DNA from: CAZQYC01 sp964597495
GTDB lineage: Bacteria; Pseudomonadota; Gammaproteobacteria; Steroidobacterales; Steroidobacteraceae
Assembly (NCBI GenBank): GCA_964597495.1
Contig: CAZQYC010000013.1
Coordinates: forward strand, 1 to 59,172
Direction: 5' to 3'
Length of the DNA stretch: 59,172 nt
Part shown: positions 52,494-59,172 of the stretch, piece by piece
How positions within the stretch are numbered: the stretch's first letter is position 1
Layout: the number at the start of each line of letters is the position of its first letter
Position numbers and translations under genes: made by a program
The notes under the pieces: model-generated
Seen by the model: the letters and a program-made list of their open reading frames with translations, nothing else
Databases searched by the model: none
Told to the model about the DNA's origin: nothing

Positions 52494-54860
52494 ATGAATC
52501 ACATGCATCATCACCCGCATAGCGATTCCAATACGTCGAAAGAATCGCAGGGAGCCGGCTATTGTAGTGAGCATAGCGGTCAAGTCGCGGATACGTCACG
52601 TGCGGGTTCATCGGTCGATCTCGAGAGTTCCACGACGCGGATGTATACCTGCCCCATGCATCCGGACGTGGAGCAAGCGGGTCCAGGCAGTTGCCCTCAG
52701 TGCGGCATGGCGCTTGAGCCGCTCATCGATAACGCAGCTGTCTCATCCCGAACAGAGTGGACGTGCCCGATGCACCCGGAAATCGTGCGCAACGAACCAG
52801 GCAGTTGCCCTATTTGTGGCATGGCGTTGGAACCGCGCGCGGTGTCGCTGGCGGAAGAAGACAACGCGGAACTTAAAGACATGACGCGGCGCTTCTGGGT
52901 GTCGTCGGCGTTGACGGCGCCGCTTTTGGCCTTGGTTATGGGCGATATGGCGTCCGGTCACGCAATCACATCGGCGCTTTCTCCGCAGGTTCGCGTGTTG
53001 ATCGAGTTTTTGCTTGCAGCACCCGTGTGTCTCTGGGCCGCGTACCCATTTTATCAGCGCGCCTTCTCGTCGATTCGCCATCGAAGCCTGAACATGTTCA
53101 CGCTCATCGGATTGGGCGTGAGCGTAGCGTTTGTATACAGCGTGATGGCGGGGTTTGTACCGGGTCTTTTTCCACAGGCGTTTAGAGACGCGCACGGTCA
53201 AGTTGCTGTTTACTTCGAAGCCGCCGCCGTCATTGTGTCGCTCATTCTGTTAGGCCAAGTGCTGGAGCTGCGTGCGCGAAGCCGGACCAACGCTGCAATA
53301 AAGAAATTGCTCGGCATGGCTGCCACCTCGGCACGACGCGTTGGCGCCGCAGGGCATGAAGAAGATGTACCGCTTGAGCAAGTGCAGGTCGGTGATCGAT
53401 TGCGTGTTCGACCCGGAGAGAAAGTACCTGTCGATGGCGTCGTCGAAAGCGGAGAGAGCAATGTGGACGAGTCGATGGTCACCGGCGAATCCATCCCAGT
53501 TCACAAGCGCTCGGGCGACAGACTCATCGGCGCTACGATCAACGGCACAGGGTCGTTGCTCATGCGCGCCGAGAAAGTAGGCGCCGACACATTGTTATCG
53601 CGCATCGTTTCGATGGTGGCGCAAGCACAGCGTACCCGCGCGCCGATTCAAAGGCTCGCCGACACCGTATCGAGTTACTTCGTGCCGATTGTTATTGCGA
53701 TTGCATTGCTTACCTTCGCGGTGTGGTCATTTGTAGGCCCGGAGCCTCGATTGGCGCATGCCTTGATCAACGCTGTCGCCGTGCTCATTATCGCGTGTCC
53801 GTGCGCGCTTGGGTTGGCGACGCCGATTTCGATCATGGTGGCGGTGGGGAAGGGCGCATCTCTCGGTATTTTGTTTCGTGATGCCGAAGCGATCGAAGTC
53901 ATGCGACAGGTCGACACCTTGGTAGTCGATAAAACCGGCACGCTCACCGAGGGGAAACCGGCATTGGTGAGCGTGACTCCTGCAGCCGGATTCGAGGAGG
54001 ACATGCTACTCCGCCTGGCGGCAAGTTTGGAGCGCGGCAGTGAGCATCCGCTGGCTGAAGCGATTGTAAAAGGCGCGGAGCAACGCGGCATCACGCTCAT
54101 GCAAGTATCTGAGTTCAACTCGCTCACCGGCAAGGGTGTGCAAGGCCGCATCGACCAACAGCTGGTTGCATTGGGAAACCAGGCCATGATGCAAGCCGCC
54201 AGCGTTGAGCCGGCAGCGTTCCTGCCCCGGGCGGATGAACTTCGCTCGCAAGGCCAGACGGTCATGTTCGTGAGTGTCGATCAAAGACTCGCCGGAATGA
54301 TCGGCGTCGCCGACAAAATAAAGGCTAGCACCGCCGAAGCGATTCGCATTTTGCACGCCGAGGGCGTACGCATACTCATGATGACCGGCGACAACGCGAC
54401 GACGGCCAACGCGGTTGCGAAGCAACTGGACATCGATGAAGTAATGGCCGGCGTGCTGCCGGAACAGAAAGCGGACAAGATCAAAACGCTGCAGGCCGAG
54501 GGTCGCATCGTGGCGATGGCAGGTGATGGCGTGAACGATGCACCGGCGCTTGCGCTCGCCAATGTCGGTATTGCGATGGGCACCGGGACTGATGTTGCGA
54601 TGGAAAGCGCCCATGTGACGTTGGTGAAAGGCGACCTGCGCGGCATTGCCCGCGCGCGTGAGCTCTCGCGCCGCACGATGCGTAATATCAAACAAAATCT
54701 CTTCTTTGCCTTCGTCTATAACGCTGCCGGCGTTCCGATCGCCGCCGGCATTTTATATCCGATGCTTGGGCTGCTGCTTAGTCCAATGATCGCTGCTGCG
54801 GCAATGAGCATGAGTTCGGTATCGGTGATTGGCAATGCTCTGCGGTTAAGGCGTGCGTAG
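52494..54860 (+). CDS. copA: Cu(I)-exporting P1B-type ATPase with two N-terminal HMBDs
   Basis: The 788-residue protein starts His-rich (MNHMHHHPH), then two heavy-metal-binding domains (about 51-75 and 90-113; YTCPMHP...GSCPxCGMALEP), in place of classical CxxC MBDs. The catalytic core includes the metal site CPC (435-437), the phosphorylated Asp479 (DKTGT), TGES, HP (EHPLAEA), GDGVND and a C-terminal helix bundle with MxxSS (AAMSMSSVSVIG). It exports Cu(I) to the periplasm. It follows cueR by 24 bases under the same operator. I use the symbol for the ATPase in the CueR-regulon sense; it is distinct from the multicopper oxidase CopA upstream. Confidence 0.95.
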   Translation: MNHMHHHPHSDSNTSKESQGAGYCSEHSGQVADTSRAGSSVDLESSTTRMYTCPMHPDVEQAGPGSCPQCGMALEPLIDNAAVSSRTEWTCPMHPEIVRNEPGSCPICGMALEPRAVSLAEEDNAELKDMTRRFWVSSALTAPLLALVMGDMASGHAITSALSPQVRVLIEFLLAAPVCLWAAYPFYQRAFSSIRHRSLNMFTLIGLGVSVAFVYSVMAGFVPGLFPQAFRDAHGQVAVYFEAAAVIVSLILLGQVLELRARSRTNAAIKKLLGMAATSARRVGAAGHEEDVPLEQVQVGDRLRVRPGEKVPVDGVVESGESNVDESMVTGESIPVHKRSGDRLIGATINGTGSLLMRAEKVGADTLLSRIVSMVAQAQRTRAPIQRLADTVSSYFVPIVIAIALLTFAVWSFVGPEPRLAHALINAVAVLIIACPCALGLATPISIMVAVGKGASLGILFRDAEAIEVMRQVDTLVVDKTGTLTEGKPALVSVTPAAGFEEDMLLRLAASLERGSEHPLAEAIVKGAEQRGITLMQVSEFNSLTGKGVQGRIDQQLVALGNQAMMQAASVEPAAFLPRADELRSQGQTVMFVSVDQRLAGMIGVADKIKASTAEAIRILHAEGVRILMMTGDNATTANAVAKQLDIDEVMAGVLPEQKADKIKTLQAEGRIVAMAGDGVNDAPALALANVGIAMGTGTDVAMESAHVTLVKGDLRGIARARELSRRTMRNIKQNLFFAFVYNAAGVPIAAGILYPMLGLLLSPMIAAAAMSMSSVSVIGNALRLRRA

Positions 54861-55000
54861 GTTGGATTTTTATCGCGGCGCCTAATTCGAAGTGAACTCC
54901 ATCTTTAAATTGCCCCAATGGCTACTCCGTGCTAAAGACTCGGTGGGTGTCTAACGCTACCGCGTGGACTGGTAATTGTAGGTCACGCGGCTTGCTCGCG

Positions 55001-55918
55001 CTATCGAATGCACCAAAACTTCACTCCCTCGTTCTGTAGAAATTCTTCTGCACGATCGCCTTGTAACATGGCCAAGGTCGTGAATACGCCGGCCTGCGAA
55101 CAAGTATCAGCCGCTACGGTAACCGAACGCGGCGCGTTTGCGGTTGGCCAACCGGTTCGAGCGTCGAGAATGTGCCCGTAACGATGGCCGTTCACTTCGA
55201 TGAAGCGGCGAGTATCGCCACTGGTCGCGAGCGCGCCGGTAACCAACTTGACGATGTTTTCGGTCGCGCCGGTTGTTGCGGCCGACTCGATACCGACTTG
55301 CCATGCGCCATTGTGCGGCGTCGGTCCCGCGGTGCGAAGATCGCCGCCGAAATTGATTAGTGTAGGTACGTGATGGACGGCTGATATCAAAGCCATCGCG
55401 CGATCGACGGCGTATTCCTTGCCAATTCCCCCAAAATCCAACTCCATGCCACACTGCAACGTAAGATGCGGTCGCTCCCAACGTACGTGAAGCCAACCCA
55501 CCCGTTCCATCAATTCGTCGATGGTTTTCGGTGAGGGTGGCTGCTTCGGCTCGTTGAAGCGCCATGCATGGCGCAATACGCCGGACGTTATATCGAATGC
55601 GCCGTCGCTCACTTGCCAGAGCGTCGCGGAATAGTCGAGAAGTTGCGCGGTCTCGTCATCGACAGCCAGTGTATGACCGTTGCTCGTGTTGATGGCGTGG
55701 ATAACGCTGTCGTCACGATAGCGGCTGAACTTACGCTCGATACGTAAGGCTTCATTGGCGGCAAGTTCGGTTATTGAATGCGCCTGCGTTTCATCGGGTG
55801 TCTCGCATAATATTTCGCACGGATTCGCCATCGCGGTGAACGAACCGCACCAGAAGTTGCGCACACGTCGCAACGTAAAGGGCGGGGCGGGGGGCGGGGG
55901 TGCAGTACTCGATTCCAC
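55001..55918 (-). CDS. apbE: ApbE-family FAD:protein FMN transferase
   Basis: The 305-residue protein has the family motifs FDITSGVL, ELDFGGIGKEYAVDRA, NFGGDLRTAG, TSGDTRRF and HILDARTGWP. ApbE transfers FMN to Ser/Thr of target proteins, usually in the periplasm, but this sequence begins MESSTAPPPPAPPF and has no signal peptide or lipobox. It closes the minus-strand operon after a DUF3570 gene by 28 bases. Its target is not obvious in the window. Confidence 0.92.
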   Translation of the reverse strand: MESSTAPPPPAPPFTLRRVRNFWCGSFTAMANPCEILCETPDETQAHSITELAANEALRIERKFSRYRDDSVIHAINTSNGHTLAVDDETAQLLDYSATLWQVSDGAFDITSGVLRHAWRFNEPKQPPSPKTIDELMERVGWLHVRWERPHLTLQCGMELDFGGIGKEYAVDRAMALISAVHHVPTLINFGGDLRTAGPTPHNGAWQVGIESAATTGATENIVKLVTGALATSGDTRRFIEVNGHRYGHILDARTGWPTANAPRSVTVAADTCSQAGVFTTLAMLQGDRAEEFLQNEGVKFWCIR

Positions 55919-55946
55919 TGCGGTGTTTTATCCGGAGTCGATCCTA

Positions 55947-57251
55947 TCAAAACTTGAACTTATAACCGAACTGCGCGATCACCGCTGTCAATGGAGGTGT
56001 TAGATCGAAGTTTGCTAAGACGCCGATTTTCGGGTCGTCGGTTGTCGCAGTTTGCCGGTAATACTCCAGACGCACGGAATATTCTCCGGTGCTCGTGCGA
56101 TGAGCATATTTGAGGCCAGCCGTGAGCGCATCCATGTCCGCCAAACGGTAGTCGGCAGTAGCGTATCGAGGGAGCGACTGACCATTGATCAAGTAGCTGC
56201 GGTAGAAGTCTGCCGCCGTTTGCGTGTAATAGCGCAGCAGCGGCTCGAAATACGACTGAGCGGATACATTGATGCGGTAACGAGCTTCAAGCGTATGCGA
56301 TCGGATGCCCCAGTCGTCCGTGAGAAAGCGGTAGTTGATTGCCATCGAGTCGCGATCGAATGCATAACGCCATTCGGTGAACAAACTCTGTTTGGTGCGT
56401 GTGTCGGGACGGCTCTCGTAGAGATATCGTCCTTGCAAACCACTTCCACCCGGGCCAGCCACAGGCCGTCCTGTGGATCCGTCGATCACCGTGAGAACTT
56501 TGAATGGATCGTTAAGATAGCCATTTTGGGTGCCGATCGAATATGTCATCGTGAGCAAGGATCGTCGGCTGAGTATCTGAGTCATGCCCACCAGCGCGTC
56601 GACGATGTCCTTGGAGTCCGTACCCCGTTTGCTGGCGTTGTTGCCAAGACCTTGCATGACGGCAAACGGAATGGGCGTGCCGCCTTCCGGATCGATGTCG
56701 TCCTGTCCATAAGCCGCGCCGAGAAATAGCGTGGTATTTTTCTGATTGAAATCGTGTTCGTAACGGCCATCCACGCCGAGATGTAGATAGTCGTACTCGT
56801 TGGATGCGCTGAATCCGACTTCGATTCGTGCCGTCTCTCCTATAGGCGATTGCCAGTTTCCGGTCACCGCCACTCGCGTATCTTTGAAGGTGTCGTCGAG
56901 AGGAAGCTCGCCCGCCGCGATTTGATAGGAGCCATTTCCGGAGGGTCTAGTAAACGTCTGTACAAAATCAGTAGGCACGGCACCCGTAGGCGACGCGCCC
57001 GTCAGAGAATCTACGCTCAAGTCGAAGTTCAGCACGCGGTCATTTGCAAGGACGCGCCGGATGGCCGCGCGTAAACTAATGTCCTGCACGCGGCCATCGC
57101 CTTCGCCGTAATAAAAGAGGGAAGTGTCCACCTGCCATCGTTCTACTTCGGCCGCGATAACCGGCGTTGCCGGCAATGAACCCAGCAGACTGCAGGTTGC
57201 ACCGGCGATCGCGATTCGCAGCGATGTCTTTTGCTTTAATTGCATCCGCAA
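55947..57251 (-). CDS. DUF3570 outer-membrane beta-barrel protein
   Basis: The 434-residue protein has a signal peptide (ending TPVIAAE) and then barrel-like strands (YEHDFNQKNTTLFLGAAYG; RYRINVSAQSYFEPLLRYY), ending FGYKFKF. It matches DUF3570 proteins that travel with DUF4266, TlpA-like and ApbE genes. Function unknown. It overlaps the DUF4266 gene by 16 bases, indicating strict coupling. Confidence 0.88.
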   Translation of the reverse strand: MRMQLKQKTSLRIAIAGATCSLLGSLPATPVIAAEVERWQVDTSLFYYGEGDGRVQDISLRAAIRRVLANDRVLNFDLSVDSLTGASPTGAVPTDFVQTFTRPSGNGSYQIAAGELPLDDTFKDTRVAVTGNWQSPIGETARIEVGFSASNEYDYLHLGVDGRYEHDFNQKNTTLFLGAAYGQDDIDPEGGTPIPFAVMQGLGNNASKRGTDSKDIVDALVGMTQILSRRSLLTMTYSIGTQNGYLNDPFKVLTVIDGSTGRPVAGPGGSGLQGRYLYESRPDTRTKQSLFTEWRYAFDRDSMAINYRFLTDDWGIRSHTLEARYRINVSAQSYFEPLLRYYTQTAADFYRSYLINGQSLPRYATADYRLADMDALTAGLKYAHRTSTGEYSVRLEYYRQTATTDDPKIGVLANFDLTPPLTAVIAQFGYKFKF

Positions 57252-57445
57252 CCTCCGCCCGCAAAGCCGCGGCCTCCGCTGGAGGCCTCTTTACTAAAAT
57301 AGATGTGCTCGTCGATAGCGGTGTCCATGCCGTTGGGTTGCATGTCCTCGCGAGCGTGCAGGTCGCGTTCCCACGGCTTGACGTTGATGCAACCGGAGAG
57401 CGCCATGGAGATCGCCAGCGCGATCAGGAACAAACGGATTTTCAT
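57236..57445 (-). CDS. DUF4266 small lipoprotein with Cys-rich tail
   Basis: A 69-residue protein: signal peptide with lipobox (ALSGC), then NVKPWERDLHAREDM and the C-terminal tail FAGGGCGCN, with EHIYFSKEASSGG between. The family is defined by this VKPWER start and Gly-Cys tail. The two tail cysteines could bind metal, form a disulfide reduced by the TlpA-like neighbour, or carry a modification; none is proven. ATG 57445 is used, because the GTG at 57454 lies in the preceding gene's stop. Confidence 0.88.
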   Translation of the reverse strand: MKIRLFLIALAISMALSGCINVKPWERDLHAREDMQPNGMDTAIDEHIYFSKEASSGGRGFAGGGCGCN

Positions 57446-57450
57446 GACGA

Positions 57451-57912
57451 TCACTCCTTCAACAAGGCAGCAATGGATTTTTCGCGCTTCGGCTGCTCTG
57501 TTTGTCTGAAGCCTTGATGTCGTTCGCGAATCCGGCCGCTGCGATCGATCAGAAAGCTCATCGGCATGGTGCTCACGCCAAGCTGCGTAGCCAAGGTGCC
57601 CTTTGGGTCGTACTCGATGCGAAAGGTGGCTGGGGTTTGTTCCAGGAACTGATCCGCGAGGCGGTGGTCCTGGTCAAGGTTCACGGCGACGATGACAAGG
57701 TTATCGCCATAACGGTGTTGCAGGTCATTCATCCAAGGAAAAGATTCCCGACACGGTTTACACCACGATGCCCAGAAGTCCAACAAAACCACCTTGCCTT
57801 TCCATTGCGGCAACGACGGTGCGGTCGTATTGTCGGCGGCAAGTACAGATAAGGAGACACTTAACAATAGTCCAGCTAACCATCTCGACATCGTCCGTAT
57901 CGGCATATTCAA
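57451..57912 (-). CDS. TlpA/ResA-like thioredoxin-fold protein
   Basis: A 153-residue secreted protein (signal peptide about 1-26, ending VLAAD) with the redox motif WASWCKPCRESFPW and the cis-Pro loop (STMPMSF). It should reduce or isomerise thiols in the periplasm. First gene of the operon with DUF4266, DUF3570 and apbE; its likely client is the Cys tail of the DUF4266 lipoprotein. Confidence 0.92.
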   Translation of the reverse strand: MNMPIRTMSRWLAGLLLSVSLSVLAADNTTAPSLPQWKGKVVLLDFWASWCKPCRESFPWMNDLQHRYGDNLVIVAVNLDQDHRLADQFLEQTPATFRIEYDPKGTLATQLGVSTMPMSFLIDRSGRIRERHQGFRQTEQPKREKSIAALLKE

Positions 57913-57999
57913 GGAACCTCAATTGAAGTGGGTCCGTCAGCCAGCTTATTAGACGCCGACGATCGAAGAAATCAATCGGTGACGTGCTGTCTCTCAAGA

Positions 58000-58557
58000 C
58001 TAGTCGCGCCAGAATCGTTCCATTTCGACAAATATAAATGAAGCGGACCAGGTAATGAGCACGAATCCAGTCAATGCTTCGGTGCCTACAAGGAATCGGA
58101 TTGCGCCAGACGGCACAATGTCGCCAAGACCCAGCGTCGTATAGCTGACGGCCGAAAAATACACTGTGTCAAGTAGGCCAATCGCATGCTGTGCGAGCAA
58201 AGCACCGTGCGCTGGCGTCGTTATCAACCAGTAGTAAGCGCAGCCGAAGATCCAGATCTCGACGACGTGCATGCCGAGAATCGCAAAGATCAACACCAGA
58301 ATGCGCAGCCGCGGCCGCAGTCGAATGCGACGTAGCCGTGCTGTCAAGTAACTCAATGCTTCGTAGTGCACGACCACGCAGAGCACCAACACAACAGTCG
58401 TCATCAGCACCACTTCGATTCGGCTTAGCCATGTTTCCGGGGTGGGATTTATCCCGAGGGATTGTGCGCAAGCGCTACCCGCTGCCATCACTAGGAAAGA
58501 AACGATAATGAGTCGCGCTAAGCGCCTGGGTAGGGAAAGAGAAGAAACGTTTGACAT
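58000..58557 (-). CDS. Small ion channel (potassium-channel pore type)
   Basis: The 185-residue protein has an N-terminal signal-like helix, two or three membrane segments, and a pore loop with the selectivity filter TLGLGDIVPSG between helices, as in two-helix K+ channels. No RCK or cyclic nucleotide domain is present. It stands alone between the TlpA-like operon and a gene-poor stretch. Confidence 0.85.
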   Translation of the reverse strand: MSNVSSLSLPRRLARLIIVSFLVMAAGSACAQSLGINPTPETWLSRIEVVLMTTVVLVLCVVVHYEALSYLTARLRRIRLRPRLRILVLIFAILGMHVVEIWIFGCAYYWLITTPAHGALLAQHAIGLLDTVYFSAVSYTTLGLGDIVPSGAIRFLVGTEALTGFVLITWSASFIFVEMERFWRD

Positions 58558-58870
58558 GCGATTATTCTAGTCAGACTCTTAAGAGGAGGCGCTTGTCCAG
58601 CGCCAGCGACGCGTTCTGGATGAGTCGCTTAACTTGGTTCATGGTACTGATCGCCAATAAGGCCGCATATGGGATACCCGAAGTCCCGTTGGTAGTTACG
58701 CGTCCATCTGCTCGCGCTATTTTTGGGAAGGGACGTCAATAGGCGCCAGTGGTGTCGCGACGCGCTCGGTTGTATCGGAGTTGCCGCATTCATGCGTGGC
58801 AATTCCGCATTCCGGTCATAAGGTCTGTTCTGCAAACTGGCCGTCACTTCTCATGAATTGTGGAGACATC
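58558..58870. other. Gene-poor stretch
   Basis: About 313 bp without a convincing gene. Several short ORFs are present on both strands but none has recognisable protein character. The promoter for the following small gene should lie near its right end. Confidence 0.45.
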
Positions 58871-59020
58871 ATGAAGTCCATGCTCAACTGGTTGCTCTCG
58901 ATTGGCTTGGCTGCAGTCGTTATCGGAACGCCCGTTGCGATGGTGGCCGATTACCTGGCCACCGGGCGCGCGGAATACCAGCTTGGAGCAAAGGTTTTCA
59001 AGGAATTGCTAGTTGAGTAA
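58871..59020 (+). CDS. Very small membrane protein
   Basis: A 49-residue protein with a single helix (WLLSIGLAAVVIGTPVAMVA) and a polar tail. ATG 58871 follows GGAGACATC. Six bases after its stop the next gene starts, so it is likely the first gene of that operon. Family unknown. Confidence 0.6.
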   Translation: MKSMLNWLLSIGLAAVVIGTPVAMVADYLATGRAEYQLGAKVFKELLVE

Positions 59021-59026
59021 TTTGCG

Positions 59027-59172
59027 ATGCTCGGCTTAAAACAGGTCGCCGGTTTGGAGATATTCGCACTCATCCTTTCGCTAACAGCGCAGCCCGTTTT
59101 AGCGCAAACGGATCGTACGACCGAAATCATCGAGCGTGCATTGGTCCTACGGCCTGATAAGAACCATGGCAA
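59027..59172 (+). CDS. Start of a secreted protein, possibly a cytochrome c, cut by the window end
   Basis: From ATG 59027 a signal peptide (ending PVLAQT) is followed by IIERALVLRPDKNHG, where the window ends. The RPDxxHG pattern is seen just before the first haem motif of some c-type cytochromes, but no CxxCH is reached, so the assignment is tentative. Confidence 0.55.
   Translation, partial: MLGLKQVAGLEIFALILSLTAQPVLAQTDRTTEIIERALVLRPDKNHG

Noticed and set aside
1..59172. CRISPR arrays, transposases, integrases, tRNA and rRNA genes
   Set aside because: None was recognised on reading both strands; the only regular repeats are the haem-motif units within the cytochrome genes.

Overview
The window is a dense, roughly 57-60% GC proteobacterial segment with very short intergenic spaces. 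The mix of copper nitrite reductase, CcmI-type cytochrome c maturation, very large multihaem cytochromes, AMP phosphorylase with a PRPP synthetase homologue, tandem Usp proteins and CopA/CopB/CueR copper handling fits a beta- or gammaproteobacterium able to live with little oxygen; I cannot place it more finely from sequence alone. It looks like a scaffold from a draft or metagenome assembly: there are two runs of exactly 100 N (17759-17858 and 41269-41368). The second is clearly a false gap, because the 55 bases on its left are repeated exactly on its right and the gene is restored in frame when one copy and the Ns are removed. No tRNA, rRNA, CRISPR array, transposase or phage gene was recognised.

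Region 1 (1-12.3 kb) is a divergent electron-transfer locus. On the minus strand one tight operon encodes a CcmI-like haem-ligation factor, a membrane b-type cytochrome, a 21-haem and a 30-haem cytochrome c, a SPOR/TPR beta-barrel protein and a lipoprotein that runs off the window. On the plus strand a membrane-anchored iron-sulfur flavoprotein overlaps a secreted Sel1/ankyrin protein. Together they look like an NAD(P)H-to-outer-surface (or reverse) electron conduit that is not one of the textbook porin-cytochrome types.

Region 2 (12.4-17.3 kb) holds a CsoR/RcnR-family regulator broken by an amber codon, an outer-membrane protein, and a two-gene ABC importer (double permease plus ATPase with a C-terminal extension) without a binding protein.

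Region 3 (17.3-48.9 kb) reads as a low-oxygen and stress island: Usp proteins, the phosphoketolase/acetate kinase/transaldolase set, a SulP transporter, nirK-nirV-sco, an RNA-type metallo-beta-lactamase, hemN, soluble cytochromes c, a FixLJ-like two-component system, a DksA-like protein, an eRF1-like translation protein, a LOG protein, DUF883, and an AMP phosphorylase/PRPP synthetase pair. Scattered between these operons are relics of genes for anaerobic or metal functions: an OmpR/KdpE-type regulator, a heavy-metal-binding domain, ccoN, possibly an NDH-2-like flavoprotein, and ldhA.

Region 4 (49.0-54.9 kb) is a copper resistance locus: copA-copB, then cueR and a Cu(I) P-type ATPase behind a perfect MerR-type operator. 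Region 5 (55.0-57.9 kb) is a minus-strand operon tlpA-like/DUF4266/DUF3570/apbE, a recurrent but uncharacterised flavin- and thiol-linked envelope set. It is followed by a small potassium-channel-like protein and the start of another cytochrome-like gene cut by the window end.
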